DNA of 64,000 nucleotides, from contig NC_080682.1 of assembly GCF_030445035.2 (NCBI RefSeq), positions 31,788,770 to 31,852,769 of the forward strand, written 5' to 3'. Numbering within the stretch: the stretch's first letter is position 1; the number at the start of each line of letters is the position of its first letter. A model generated the notes under the pieces. The model was not told the origin of the DNA. It did not search any database and saw nothing but the letters and a program-made list of their open reading frames with translations. Source of the stretch: Dasypus novemcinctus (taxonomy: Eukaryota > Chordata > Mammalia > Cingulata > Dasypodidae). Below are positions 47,497-61,481 of this stretch, in pieces. The translations under genes were made by a program, and so were the position numbers.

Positions 47497-49355
47497 CTTG
47501 ATGTTCCAATTACTCAGGCTATATATCAAATATGATGGTATCTTATTATTGTGGGAAGACCATCCCATTGTATATAAAGTCATTGGTTGATATTTTTCCT
47601 ATTTCACATATTTCACAGACATGTTAAATACCCCCCTTTTTTTTTTTGTATCAGAAAAAGATGAGTGTTAGATTAATTCAAATAGTTATGGCCCAAGAGT
47701 CTTTCCTCTCTATAGATTTTCTGCCTCTCAAGTCATGTTATATCTTGAGTATAAGCCTGACTATTATATTGAATGCACCTGCATTGCTCTCACCTCACCC
47801 TGGTGGCTCTCTTGATATCAGTGTGACTTGTTCTTTTTCTGAGAGCTCCTTTTGCCATTGCTGACCATAAACTTTTTTTCCCAACTCTGAATCTGCACTC
47901 TGGTTTACTAGGAAGAAAGATCTTTACTAAATAGTAGCATTTTAAGCAAATTAATAGCTAAAAATAAATTAAATAAAACTTGAATTCATCTACAACATGT
48001 TTCCAGTTCGGTATCCATTTCCTCTTGAATGTACATAGTGTACAAAGACGATCCATTCAATTTTATCACAAGTTTGTCTTTACAAACTTCCAAATATCTG
48101 AATCAGATACTTTTAAAAATATACTTATATTATAAACCATTTTCATACATTTATGTTTGTGTTAAGGTAACCAGAAAATTATTTATGGGATGCTTTCAAT
48201 ATAATATTACAATATGCCTTAAGATATTCACTATGATTGGTATATAAGAGCTGAGGCAATAGAATGCTGAAACTCTAAAAGTTTGGAAAGTAAAATATGT
48301 TTAACATCAAGAATAAATATAAAATAAAAATATATCAGAAAAGCAATGTATATTTCATGAGAATGAAAGAGAAAGGAAGAATCTGTTTTGAAGCTAATTA
48401 ATGCTATGATATTATTTAATTTAAAGATGTGTTGATGAAATTAATGAAATTACAATAGAAAATTTGAAAATGTCCGTGAAAAGTCTCCAATGTCAAGAAA
48501 ATGCAACTTCTTTTCTCTAGGTGAGCTGTCCTAACAGACGGGTTGTATAGATTCCCAATTAGATTTGCTAAAGGTATTTTGGTCCATTAGAGGGCAGACC
48601 AGATTAGAAGCAGCACCTTGGCTGTATCTGTCATGGGTTATATCATGAGCTTTTATATTCATTGGTTTCAGTGCAATAAAGAATACATATTTAGTGACCA
48701 TTACAAGTCTGATTTAATTTCTAATGTTGCTTCTAATTATTTAATTGCACAAGACTTAGCAATAGCAACATGACCTGCTGTGATAAACGATTTAAAAATA
48801 AACTCCATAAAATGCCACCCCTTTATGAGGAGATATAAAGAACAAGAAACATCTATATCCGTATTAGATATTTTTGCAAATCTGCATATAAATTTAAGAC
48901 AATACCTGCATATCCTTTTGTATCTATAACTGGACTTGATTTTAGTATCACCATTAAAATTTATGACTCTCTTTATAATTTTGTAATCCTAATAAAATTT
49001 GAATATATTCAAAGACAATTGCTAAAACCTAATAACTATTATTTTTGCGTACTCAAATTTATAATTTGTTCTTTGTCATGTTTCATTGTTTTGTGAACCA
49101 ACATTGGCTCTCGTTATAAAATTTTAATTGCAGAAGAAATAAATTTGTCACAGATTGTAGAAGATGTTGAATAATAAGGTGTGCTACATGAAAGTTTAGT
49201 TCACTCTGATTTGTATATGCTAAACATAATGCCATAATGTTTAATGGCATTATGGAACAATGTTGAATGTTCATTCTGTTGCAATACGTTTGTGGGCCCA
49301 ATATAAATACATAATAACATTAAAAGATTACTTTTAAATTGGAGTTTTTCCTTTG
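47497..49355. other. Unassigned interval
   Basis: AT-rich; no second olfactory receptor, no gene and no clear repeat. Confidence 0.45.
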
Positions 49356-49732
49356 GCTGGTAGCAAAAGGAGAAATCAGAGTGCTATGAAACCCAAGAAT
49401 TAGGCAATCCATTGCTGGCTTTGGGGATAGAAAGACCACTGCAATAAGTGGAGAGTGGTCTCGACAGGAAAGGGGGCCTCTGGCTAACAAGATAGGAAAT
49501 AGGGGTCTTAGTCCTACAATTGTATAGAACTGAATTTTGCCAACAATCTGAATTGTCCTGGAAGAGATTCTTCCCCAGAACAGGTAAGAGCCCAGCCCCT
49601 CTGACACCTGAATTCAGCCGATACAAGAAACCAGTCAAGTCCACTTAGGTACTGTGAAATAATAGATGGGTGTCATTTTAAGCCACTAAGTTTGTGGTAA
49701 TTTGTTAAGTAGCAAGAGAAAACTAACACATT
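49356..49732 (+). repeat. MLT1-type LTR (ERVL-MaLR)
   Basis: Ends with TTTAAGCCACTAAGTTTGTG, GTAATTTGTTAAG, AGAAAACTAACACA, which is the canonical 3' end of MLT1 LTRs. The upstream CCCAGCCCCTCTGACACCTG also fits. Old and widespread in placental mammals. Confidence 0.8.
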
Positions 49733-52700
49733 GCAAAAATTGTGATTTAAGCCTAGATTTCTGATTAATTACCAATATACCTGAATTGTAGCTAACAATA
49801 TTAGGCAAGGAGTCACAGAAAATCTATTATAGTTATCTTTAAAACTTCTGAGGTTTTTTGAAAAAACCAGAAATACACTTTTTTCTATGTAATCTAGGCA
49901 TTAAAAAGAAGTCAATATCAAGCATATAAAATAAAATGTGCTGATGATAATTATTATAATAGTCATTTGGTTTCTAAAATTTAGATGACACAAGAGAAAT
50001 AAAAACAATTAGAGCAGCAATTTGGATGATTTTAACAAAATAAATTTTAGTTATATTTAGAAATGAGTTAAAATTCTATATAAAAAGAAATAATAAAAAT
50101 ACCAAGTAAAAGAGATTTGAAGATGTGCTAATATTTGATCAGAGACCATGAGCATTTTAGAATGACAAGGCTGTTCTCTTTATAAACTGATGTTGACAGG
50201 TCAGATAGCAAAATCTTATTTTTTATGTGTATTTCCTTCCTTCTCTCAAGGAAATATGAGTACATTCCATTCCACCTCTTCCAGCTTGCACAAAAGAAAA
50301 AAAAAAACAATCTAAACAATCTTTAAATTAGCCTCAATATGTACTAGACTATGATTCCCTGAAGCTTGTTCATAAAATCTGATTTTCCTTTCCCAGAACT
50401 TAACTGGCATCAGGAAAGGGAGACACGATAATTAACTGAAAATGAAGGACTCATATGGGTGATAAAAAGTACTTCAAGTGGAAGATATTAAGAAGATTCC
50501 TGGAGACTAGGACCAAGGAATGGCATAGAAAAAACTGAACAGGCAAGTAATACCTTTTTGTGCAGCCCAACACTTTTCCATAGACTAATCACATTAGAAC
50601 TACCCAAATTTAACAGTCCTGGAAATGTGTATGCCTTCCTAACTGAAGGAGTGGACATGGCCTCTGGTCATAAGAGTGGAACTGAACAGAACCAGTTGGG
50701 AAATTTCTCTATGAACAAAGAAAATGTAGGCATACCTCCACTTTTCAGTAATTAACATCTTGCAGGCAGATATCCCTTGTTCACCTGGAAAATAATGCGT
50801 TTTAGAAATGAAGGTATATTGTAAATTGGATTAAACACATTGAAGTCTTAGAATTTTCTATGAAGACTAAAGGGTTTTGGTCACAGTACAACTCTATCCA
50901 TTTGTGGGAAAATATATGTTTAAGATGAGGAAGAATTTCACAATAATTTTCTCAAACCCAGGGCTAGGATAATTTAAAAAAAAACAAACCTGAACATGGA
51001 ACATTCTGATACATCCAGTGATGTATCAACTGGATAGTAAATAATAATTAAGATTAGGAAAAACAATATTGAAAACTCAATGGAGCTTAGAAAACAAGTC
51101 AGTGAATAAAATGGACAGATAACATTTTTTTATTAGCTTACAAAATTTTATCCTCTTTTCTTTTTCATAGTGTGGGGCCAGTATTCTACATGGAATAAGC
51201 ATTTTATGTTGCTATATTTTGGATTTCATTGGATTGTGTCAGAGATAGCAGCCGACCTAGGGAAGTTATTCCACAGACTGGTCAGGTACCAAAGTTTAAA
51301 TCTCCTCCACTCAAATATAAAAGCAGATTAATCAGATTTCCTCTCTGGATTTCTGAATGAATTTAACAGGCTGGAGGGAGGACAGAGAAGCTTGAATGAT
51401 ACATGGAAGGAGAATTTCTGTCTTAGCCATGTGTAAACAGACATTTTGAGAGATCATAAAGACATAAGAAAAATGAAAAAAAGAGAATTTTTAAGTAGGT
51501 TAAAATAAAAAAGGGGAATCACATACACACTTTGAGAAAAACAGAGACTTCAAGAAACTGCTCCCCAGCATCCTGAGCTACTGATGACTTTCTAGTTTAT
51601 CCCAAGTCTATCAGGCTTCTTATGATTAACTTGCTACTACAGGAATAACATTAGACATTCTTTTTTTAAACAAAATGAGCCTGTTGAACCCCAGTGCCCT
51701 TATACATTACCACTAAAATATCCATTACAATTTTATTATGAAGTAAACAGGTAAAAGTAGCACACAATTCTTTTAAAAGGAAAAGATGGGAGATAAACAT
51801 TTAACAGAAAATCTGTAGGGAACTGTAAAATAAATGATAGAAATACAATACTTGGTTCCTTGGGATGAAAGCTATGGTGATAACCTTTAGAAACTGACTC
51901 ATGTTAATAGATGACCACCAATTTTAGGAAGATGAGTCTGGTCAATTAAACGGTCTTAATTTGTCAGCTTAGGGCCAGATCTGAATTATTAAGGAAAACA
52001 GAGAAGTTGCTGAATGTAATATGTAGAGAAGACATCCCTGTGCTTTGATTTGAAGATAGATTTCTATTGACATATCTTCCAATTCACTAATCCTGTCATT
52101 CTGCCTGGAAGCTAAAACTCAATTTATACTGAAACCTGAGAGATCTCTAAATGTATAGGAAATATTTGTATACTTGGGGGCTTAACTCATGGGTAACCAA
52201 GCAGTATAATATGAATCATATACTTTTTCCTGGGGGAAAAACAAAACAAAACAAATTTTTAAAAAATCCCTCCTAGCTAGGAAGTGTTATGGTAACAAGA
52301 GACTGGTGAAGTAATTATGTTTTGGTAGCTGACATCCTGGAAGAAGCATGAGGTAAGGACCTCATGGTTCACTATATAGATTTTCACTTATTCTTTGCAT
52401 ATGCAACTGCTTATTTCGTCAGTGTTCCTCAAAGCACAATTTCTCTAAACAACAAACACCAACAGCTCCAAGCTTCTACAGTAAAATCTAGAAGAGGTGT
52501 TTTCTTGCTGTGTGGAAAAAGATCTAGGGCAATAAAATAATCTGCCTGTAATGCAGTATGTGTTTCACCTCTACATTCTGTGGAACCTAATGCTCCAAGA
52601 TTCTAGCATCTCAGGAGTTTTGCAGCTGAATTAACTTGTTATCCTCTTCATCCCTTCTCAGATGAATGTGCCTGTCCCCACTCTCCTAAATGGAGAAAGT

Positions 52701-52967
52701 CACTCCACTCTATATTTTGAAAAATATGGGAAAATCTTTCACCAACTAGTATGTCTTGCTTCGTTCTTGTTGTTGTTTTAGGCTAACACAAATATTGTTT
52801 TTTGGACTTATTTTAATGAATATTTGGAAGGGAAAGAAAATAAATTTGTATAAATTGTTCAACATGTTTAATTGAAAATTATAAGTTTTAAAATATATGC
52901 TGTTATTGGTTTTCTTTTTTATAAAAAGCTGATTTAAAAGAAGAAAACAAAAAAAATGTACATATTA
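49733..52967. other. Unassigned interval
   Basis: More than 3 kb of AT-rich DNA with no gene, pseudogene or repeat family I can support. Confidence 0.4.
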
Positions 52968-53342
52968 TGAGTTGAAATAGGTTCCCTCAAAAGACGTATG
53001 TGACTCATGTGAAAAGAGGGTCTTTGAAGATGATATTAGTTAAAATGAGGCAAAACGAGATTAAGGTAGATACTAATCCAAGGTTACTGATGTCTTTATA
53101 AGTAGGGGAAATAATTATAGGTATATAGGCACAGTAGAGAACACCATGTGATGACTGTGGTGGAGACTGAAGTGCAAGGATTTCCAGTAAACCCTCAGAA
53201 GCTAGGAAGAAGCATGGAAAGATTGTCCCTTACAGATTCTTGACTTCTTTCCTCCAGAATGGTGAAACTACTAATTTATATTGTTAGAAGACATCAAATT
53301 TGTGGTGCTTTGCTACAGAAGTGCTAGAAAATTAAGATAACA
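52968..53342 (+). repeat. MLT1/MST-type LTR (ERVL-MaLR)
   Basis: Begins TATGAGTTGAAATAGGTTCC, includes CACCATGTGATGACTGTGG and CCTCCAGAATGGTGA, ends TTTGCTACAGAAGTGCTAGA, AAATTAAGATAACA. This order is that of MaLR LTRs. Confidence 0.7.
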
Positions 53343-54362
53343 CGGGCATACCTTGTAGATATTTCAGATTGTTTCAGACTACTGCAATAGAGCAGATATT
53401 GCAACAAAATGGTCACACAAATTTTTTGATTTCCCAGTACATGTAAAATTATGTTTGCACTATATTGTAGTCTAGTAAGTGTGAAATAGAATTATGTTTA
53501 AAAATCAACATGCATTCCTTAATTTAAAACTACTTGAATGCCACAACATGCTAACCATCATCTGAGCCCTCAGCAAGCCCTATTTTTGGGGGGGGGAGCA
53601 GGGGTGAAGGGTCATGCTTCCATATTAATAGCTGCTGACTTATTAGGATGGTGGTAACTTAAGGTTGGGATAGCTGTGGCAATTTCTTAAAATAAGACAA
53701 CAATAAAGTTTGTTGCATAAATTGACTCATCTTTTCATAAAAGATTTCTCTTTAGCTTGACATGTTGATAGCATTACATTCACTGTAGAACTTTTTTTAA
53801 ACTGGAGTCAATCCTTTTAAACACTGTCACTGCTTTATCAACTAAGTTTATGTAATATTATAAATATCTTGTCATTTCAACAATGTTCACAGCATCTTCA
53901 CCAAGGGTAGCTTCCCCCTCAAGAAATCACTTTCTTTGTGCATCCATAAGTCACAACTCCTCATTCATTGAAGTTTTATCATGAGATTGTAGCATTTTAG
54001 CCACATCTTTAGGTTTCAATTTTAATCCTACTTCTCTTGCTATTTTGTCACTATCTGTAGTTAATTTCTCCACTGAATTCTTGAACCCCTCAAAGTTATT
54101 CATGAGAAGTGGAGATCAATTCTTCCAAGCTCCTGTTAATTTTGATATTTTGATCTCCTCCCATAAATCATAAATGTTCTTAAAGGCATCTTGTATGATG
54201 AACACTTTGCAAAAGTTTTTTAATCTGCCATGCCCACAGATCTGTATAATCACTATCTATAGCAACTATAACCTTATGAATTGTATTTCTTAAATAATAA
54301 GACTTGACATTCTAAATTACTCCTTGATCCATGGGCTGCAGAATGGATGTTGTTTTAGCAGG
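53343..54362 (-). pseudogene. Tigger1 DNA transposon, interrupted
   Basis: Long colinear match by eye to Tigger1 (mariner-type DNA transposon) with its transposase on the minus strand: GGGCATACCTTGTAGATATT at the end, GACAACAATAAAGTTTG, GACTTGACATTCTAAATTAC, CCATGGGCTGCAGAATGGAT. It stops where the ERVL-like element inserted (54363) and does not resume after 57012. No functional transposase frame. Confidence 0.85.
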
Positions 54363-54924
54363 TGTATTAGGCAGCCAAAGGGGTGTTGATGCAAAATACC
54401 AGAAATCTGTTGGCTTTTATAAAGGGTACTGGTTTGGGGTAGAAGGTTGCAGTTACCAGGCCATAAAGTGTAAGTTACTTCCCTCTCCAAGACATGTTGC
54501 CACATGTTGGAGCAAGATGGCTGCTGACATTCAGCCTTCCTCTTCCTCTTAAGTCTCATTGGTCCCAGCTTCTTCTAATATCAGCTATAGATTGCGGTAA
54601 ATCTCATCTCTCTCCCAGGGTTCATTTCTGTCTGGGCTCAGCTCCCCTGCTCTCTCCCATGTTTTTACTTCCCAGGCTACAGCTCAAAAACTCTATCCTC
54701 CTTTCTCTGCAGTGCAGTTTCTCTGTGAATTCCAACCCACTAAGGGGACAGAGACAGAATATCCTATTGATGTGACCCAATCAAATTCTCAATTATTATT
54801 TAATCAAGTAAAAGTGAAACTTCTGAATCCAATATCATCTAATAGGCCCAGAGGAGCAGACCAGTTTAAAAATGTAATCCAATATCTATTTTTTTTAATT
54901 CATAGATAGTGCCAAACTGCTACA
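54363..54924 (-). repeat. 3' LTR of the ERVL-like element
   Basis: Plus strand TGTATTAGGC to CTGCTACA. Aligns along its length with 56445-57007 and, at its ends, with 34877-35610. Confidence 0.8.
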
Positions 54925-56424
54925 CTCCACCTTCTGAATTACAAAAGTGTTATTATAGTATTTTTAAAACCTTAAATCAGTAACAATGCATGTACAAAAT
55001 CACATCATAATCAAAAGAAATAGTTTGTCTTGGGCAAAATCCTGTGTGGCTATAGACCACTGAAAACAGTTTATCTACTTCTAATACACAAATGGACAGG
55101 CAAAGGATAAACGTTTCCTTTATCATACGGAGAAATTGGGAGGGAAACATGAATCATGTGTCTTCTACAGTTCAGTAAACCTGTAGGACATACTTCATTT
55201 GATATCAAAGTCTTAGAGTCATTCTTAAGATGATGGTTCTTCTCCCTGGGGCCTTATGGGGACCTACTCTTTCCACAGTCCTTTCCAATGACCATTTTCT
55301 TGGTTCCACCCTCATCCAGCATCTGGGTGGTGACCAAACTCCAGGCCTCACCTTCCAAGAGCACTGTGGTGATTGCCACACTTTACCCAAACTCTGGGTT
55401 AGAGTCTTAGTTCCAATAGTACAGCAAAGTGAACACAACATCCCCCTTAACATTTGGCATACAGGCCTAATCCTCTCAGAGCAATGAGTTGGCAACCTGG
55501 CCTTCCCTAATCCATGGGGAAGAGGTCTGCCCTTCTCAGACCTATGGGACATAGACCTCAACCTCCCTAATCACCAGGAAATGTGCTACACCCTCTCTGT
55601 GCCCTGGGATGGAAAAACTCTCCCTGAATATCGGCTGGGAACATCCCCTCTCTTCAACGTCTTGGGAACACTCACCCTCTCTTTACACATGGGTGTGGTT
55701 TTTCCCCTGGGCCAAAACAATGTCTTAACTCCAGATCTCAGCTTCCATGATTTACCTCTTAAGGAAATTTCCTCTTCAAGATCTTCCTTCCATGCCCATT
55801 TAGTCCATGTGGATCTGTTCATTCATCTCTCTCAAAAAACCTTGTTGATTTAGCATGGAAGAAGCAGGGGTCCAAGCCATCAGACATTAAGACTTTACAC
55901 AAATCTTTCTTAGATAACTGCATTCTCATACTGATTTACAAGTTCCAAGTTTAGTTAAGTCCTCAAATGGTGTACCATCAGCTATAGACTTGTTTCCCAG
56001 ATGCTTGGAATTTCCAGAGTCAGTTTCTGGTTTCTTTATGCCCAGCAATTCATTCATCAGCTTATCTTCCTCATCTAGCATTTTGCTATAAGCTGCAAAG
56101 AGAAGTCAAGCCACATTCTTCAAGTTTACTTTGGAAAATTCTTCAGCTAAATGTCCAGGCTCACCATTTTTAACTCTGTCTTCCATACAACAGCAGGAGT
56201 CAATCTTACTAAGTTCTTTGCAACTTTAAAACATGGATCACCTTTCCTTTAGCTTCCAACAATAATTTCATTATTTAGTTCTAAGGTTTCATAAAAGTAT
56301 CTTTAGTGTCCAAATTGCTAATAACAGTCTCTTCAAAGCAATCTAGGCTTTTTCCATCAAGTATCTCACAGTTCCTCCAAAAAATACTCCTCATCCATTT
56401 ATAAAACCATTCCAGCATTACTCT

Positions 56425-56433
56425 CTGGTACCA
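56425..56433 (-). promoter_or_regulatory. Primer-binding site start, tRNA-Leu type
   Basis: Minus strand TGGTACCAG, about 11 bases inside the 5' LTR end. It equals the first nine bases of a tRNA-Leu-complementary site; later bases have drifted. Confidence 0.6.
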
Positions 56434-56444
56434 AATTCTGTACT

Positions 56445-57007
56445 TGTTAGCCAAAGGGGTGTTGATGCAAAATATTAGAAATCTGTGGACTTTTATAAAG
56501 GGTATTTATTTGGGGTCAAAGTTTACAGGTACCAGGCCATAAAGCATAAGTTACTTCCCTCACCAAAGCCTCTTGCCACATGTTGGAGCAAGATGGCTGC
56601 TGATATTCAGTCCTCTTCTTCCTCTTAAGGCTCTGTGATCGCAGCTTCTTCCAATATCAGCTGTACACTGGAATGAGTCTTGCCTGTCTCCTAGGGCTTA
56701 TCTGGACTCAACTGCTCTGTTTTCCCACAAGGTCAGCTGTAGACTATCAGGCTCTCTAGGCTTTGTCTCAAAAGCTTCATCCTACCTTCTCTGCAGTGCC
56801 GTTTCTCTGTGAGTCCCTAACCACCAAAGGGGCAGAGACTCAACATCCTACTGATGCAGCCCAATCAAAGTCATAATCATTATTTAATCAAGTAAAAATG
56901 AAATGTCTGAATCCAATATAATCAAATATGCCCAGAAAAACAGACCAGTTTACAAACATAATCCAGTATCTATGTTTCAATTTCATAAATAACATCAAAC
57001 TGTTACA
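56445..57007 (-). repeat. 5' LTR of the ERVL-like element
   Basis: Minus strand TGTAACAGTTTGATG to GGCTAACA, with AAATAAATACC then TTTATAAAAGTCC near the 3' end. Confidence 0.8.
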
Positions 57008-60000
57008 GCAGGCTTGTGGGTCAGATTAGTGACCTTTGTGCTTCTGTCTGTGTCTGCTCAATGCTGGTGTTAGAGTTGTGTGGTTATGTAAAGTGGTGGA
57101 ATTTGGTTGAGCTGGAACCCTCCCTTGCCACTGGCAGGGAAGTGAATTAATTATGGGCAAAACTGTGGAGTCTGGATGTTTGCACATGCTCTGCTGTCTC
57201 ATCTCTGGTCCACCCTTTTGACAGGGCTTGGAGGTCATCTGTGTCTCCACCACACACCCGGGTTTGTTGGGGCTGCCCCAGTCAGGGTGTCTGGGTCCCC
57301 AGGAGAGGTACTGAATTTGAGTAGGTTCTGTCTGCCCATTTTGACAGAAAAGCTGGAAAGGAGGAGTGGCTTACCCCTTTCCAGTGAGTCCACACCTTCT
57401 ATTCATAAGCCGCATTCCTATTTGATCACTGTGCACCCAAATGCCTGGAAGGGGGAAGGTGAAGGGGATGAAAAGCAGGATCAAAATAAATGCAGTAAAA
57501 TTCCCTCCCTAGGGTGTCAAAGGCCAAAATAAATTTGCGTTCTGCCTAGGTTCTTCTACTTTTCCGAATCTCTTTCTCTGAGAGACTGTAGAAATGCTTT
57601 GAAATGTTTTAGAACTGTAAACTTGTCTTAGAAAGGAGTCTATCACTTGAAACAATAGACCTCTAATCACTTGATAGCCTTTTCAATGGTCTGGGTATGA
57701 AGTTCAGGGTTGTGAGACTACAGAGGAAAAAAAAAAGGAATGAAATGCCATTTTAAAATCTATGTTTGGGTTTGTCAGTTGCTGGCATCTAAGAATTCAT
57801 GTTAAAAAGGTAAAAACATAGTTTAAAATGAATCTTTAAATGCCAGTACTCTCTTGCTGGTGAATTAAATGCATAACTTGTTGATAAGAATTTGTTCCAT
57901 TACTAGGAAAAGGCAGGACTTCACAGAATTGTTACTAATAAAATTCTTGTAGCTTAATTAATAAAGGTATCCAATTCACCTTAAGGTTAAAACTTAATGA
58001 AAACTGTAATTAAGAGTTAAGATCACTTATAGATGTATTTATATTATAAAAGAGTGGAAGGATAATAACTGAAATTATAATTGGGTGAATTTAGCCTGAA
58101 ACTATTATTGTAAGTGTAAATTCTAAACTAACCTTACCTTCGTTTATGGTTACTTCAAGCCTAGCCTCACCCCTTGCCTTTGCCTATGGTTATTTCATAA
58201 CAGCTTCTGCCCCTATAGTCCAGGAAAGAGCTAGGACATCTCTGTCTCCTGTCCTACTGGTATTAGTAACCCTGCTTTCTCTCATGATTCCAGGTGTGAA
58301 CTAAATCACTGCCTGGTGAAATTCTTATACCTTGGGGTTGAGCGATCACTTATTATCTACAAGGACTGGGAAAAAAGAAGTCTCCTGCCTTGACTGTCAG
58401 TGTTCCTAAGAGTGGCAATTCCTGAGAGAAACCAGTCTCTCTGAGGCTTCAATAGCCTCGGTAAATATATATAGAATTAGTCTTGTTGCTCATCCAAAAT
58501 TCTGCTAAATTCAAGGTAAAATATGAATTTCTGAAACAAAAAAGAATTGTGTTAAAACATTGGGAACATTTTGGTTACAAGCCATTAGTTAAGAAACAAA
58601 ATTCTTGTGTAAAACTGCATGGTCATAGTGCAAATTAAGAAAAACTTTCAGGAGTCTTTGAAATGTTTTGCAGTCACACTTATTTTGTAAAAATGAAAGT
58701 TTTAACTAAGTTATGTTTCTGGGTCAAACTATTCATGTCTGTCTATTTGTTCAAATTGTTGAGGTTAAATATGCAGTTATATAAGTAATATATATTTCTG
58801 GAACCCAAATTAAGCTAAACAATATATAAAATAATGCAAATTATAAGTAACATCAATGAATTGTTTCTGTGTCTAACTCTATTTGTGTCTGCCTATTTGC
58901 TCAGTGTGTACCTTTATACACCAGGATGATAATATCAAATTAACAAATGAAAATTCTTAAAAGAGCTCTAGTCAAATTGTTAAAAATTAAATATGCAGTT
59001 ACATATGTGAATAAATATTCCTGGATCCCAAAGTAGACTAAGCAGGATGGAAAGGTCATATAGAAATCTGATTATAGGAACTATTGGGAAAAGGCCTTTA
59101 TTTTGCAAGAACTTTGAGGGTGGGACTAGGTGTGAGAGATTCTATCTACTAGGCTGGGGAATTAAGAATCAGTTTGCCCTGTAATTTCCCAGTTTAAATC
59201 TTTTAACAGCCTAAAAAAGGGTGGTTGTTGCCAAATTTCAGTAAGTAAGGAAAAGTCCATAAAAATCATGTAGAGATCTTTCCTGGATTATGGTTAAACA
59301 AATTACATAATTGTAATGTGTTTTGAAACCTGGTAGTCAGTATGCTTTTAAAAATTATTCAGTTTCAGAACTTAAACAAAGAATAGAAGGTTTAGCTTCC
59401 TGTAAAGAAAAAAAAAAAGAGAACATTCCTTGCATAAACTATAATGGATTCAATTTTATTTAGCTTGGGTATAATCTCCCTTAGTTTATAAAATATGCTT
59501 TAAATAAATTAACATTATATGCACAAAATCTTTATAGTAATAAAAATTGTAAGTTCATGTTAATAAAATTAAGCTAAAGAAGAAAATTTTTGATATGCTC
59601 TCTTAAATATATAAAGTAAACTTCTTTGGTTCATAATTGTAATTCAATAAATATATTTAAATGTAAAGTAGTCTATGTGGTTATGATCAATTATAAAGAG
59701 TTTGTAAAAGTGTCTTCCAAGCTAAAATATTTAAATGGTTCTAGTACTAGAAGCCATTGTTAACTAAAAACCTGGAATGAGTGTATTGATGGCAAACAAT
59801 AACTTTGTGATAATAAAATCTGTCTGAAGGTCACCGCAAAATGCATATTTAAGCAAATGGTATGAAAAGTTACCTTAATTCTATTGGGAATCTTCCATTT
59901 TTTTGGTTAACAATGAAAAATAGTTTTTTCCTTCTACTACTATGGTAAAATGCCTGCTAGTATCTTCATGGTAAAAACTGTAAATAAATAAATAAATGAA

Positions 60001-60784
60001 GTAATTTGATACATAATGTGTTGCATTAAAAATGATTAAAATATATATAAAAACCAGAGATAAACTTTAACATTGTTGAACTCTCTTGTGCATTCAAACG
60101 AGGTCTTGAATACATTACAGGTTGCCTTCTACATAAGTTATTAGCTAGGCTGGTCGCTGACCCCTTAAATAAAAATATTTGCTATGTCAGCTTCTAGTTA
60201 TACTTCTGAAGTCAACAGAAACTACACTGCAGTTTCAAGCTCCTGCAGCAGCCAATGATGACTCAGTACAGCCAAGCGTACAATGAATATCACCTTCAAA
60301 CTTGCACTGTTCCATAGTTCCAGAGAGCACTATGCACCAGGCTGGTAGAATATTGGAAACTCTCTCTAGGATCAACAATGCTGCAACTTGCTCACTGTGA
60401 AGAACATGCTAAGTGGAGCCATGAAACCAGGATACTGTAGGTAAAACTTAAACACAATTGGCATTACAGCCTGCTGCCATGGAGAGAGAACATGTAAAGT
60501 ATTATAAACCTGAAACTTAAAATTATTAATTGCAACTCAGAATTCTTATGCATTAAGTAATATATTAATTAATATTAAGTGCTGTACTTTTATCCTGTAC
60601 TAAAATATGCCTAATAATTATAATGTTATCTTTTCTATTCTGGATCAGGTACAAAAGTATATTAGACATGTTAAATTCCTGGTAACTTCATTTTCTAAAT
60701 AGAGAATAATAAACATGTCTATAAAAGAAGGTGGCAGTCTTAACCATGCTCAACCAACTTACTATTTTACTATACTCTACTGTG

Positions 60785-61168
60785 CAGCGGTTAGGGCATC
60801 TGTCTACCACATGGGAGGTCCGCGGTTCAAACCCTGGACCATCTTGACCCATGTGGAGCTGGCCCATGCACAGTGCTGATGCGTGCAAGGAGTGCCATGC
60901 CACTCAGGGGTGTCCCCCGTATTGGGAAGCCCCACCCGCAAGGAGTGCACCCCATAAGGAGATCTGCCCAGTGTGAAAGAAAGTGCAGCCTGACCAAGAA
61001 TGATGCCACACACATGGAGAGCTGATGACGCAACCAAAAGAAACACAGATTCCCGTGCCACTGACAACAACAGAGGTGGACAAAGAAGACACAGCAAAGA
61101 CACACAGAGAACAGACAACTGGGGGGGAGGGGAGATATATAAATAAATAAATAAATCTTAAAAAAAAT
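60785..61168 (+). mobile_element. DAS-type SINE 6, slightly 5'-truncated
   Basis: Starts inside the head (CAGCGGTTAGGGCATCTGTC), B-box-like GGTTCAAACCCT near 60823, tail of AAAT units then poly(A) to 61168. It sits in copy D between ACTCTACTGTG and TGAGACTTGC, which are nearly adjacent in copy A (about 2190-2215). No clear target duplication. Confidence 0.9.
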
Positions 61169-61481
61169 GAGACTTGCTTGGTAATAATGGGTCACCTATC
61201 AAACAGTCAAAATTAGCAGAAATTGTGCAATTAAAACCAAAATGTAAAAAACCTTTATTCTGTAGTTCTGGTCACTCCCATAGCTAAAAACTAAAAAAAG
61301 TTCCAACTTGGTGCACTAATCCTGAATGGAAACAACTGTCCAAAATGTGCCAGTTTACCAGGAGCATCTGACAAAGCACATGAGTGCCAATCATTAAACA
61401 GCCTGAAATGCGTCTTCAAAACAAAGCTAAGTATCTGTTGCAATTCCTCTCTGAAAATAAATAACTTAAAAACAATATATA

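Larger units (their letters stand above)
54363..57007 (-). mobile_element. ERVL-like element with two LTRs
   Basis: Two direct repeats of about 560 bases (3' LTR 54363-54924, 5' LTR 56445-57007 on the minus strand; ends TG...CA) enclose 1.5 kb. The exact 5-base duplication GCAGG lies on both sides (54358-54362, 57008-57012). Next to the 5' LTR the minus strand reads TTTGGTACCAGAG, whose TGGTACCAG is the start of the tRNA-Leu primer-binding site used by ERVL-group elements. The short interior without retroviral frames resembles non-autonomous MaLR organisation. The LTRs differ substantially from each other, so it is old. Confidence 0.8.

Noticed and set aside
55205..55561. 118-codon open frame, minus strand
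   Set aside because: Inside the ERVL-like interior; no similarity to gag or other families is visible and overlapping opposite frames are equally open.
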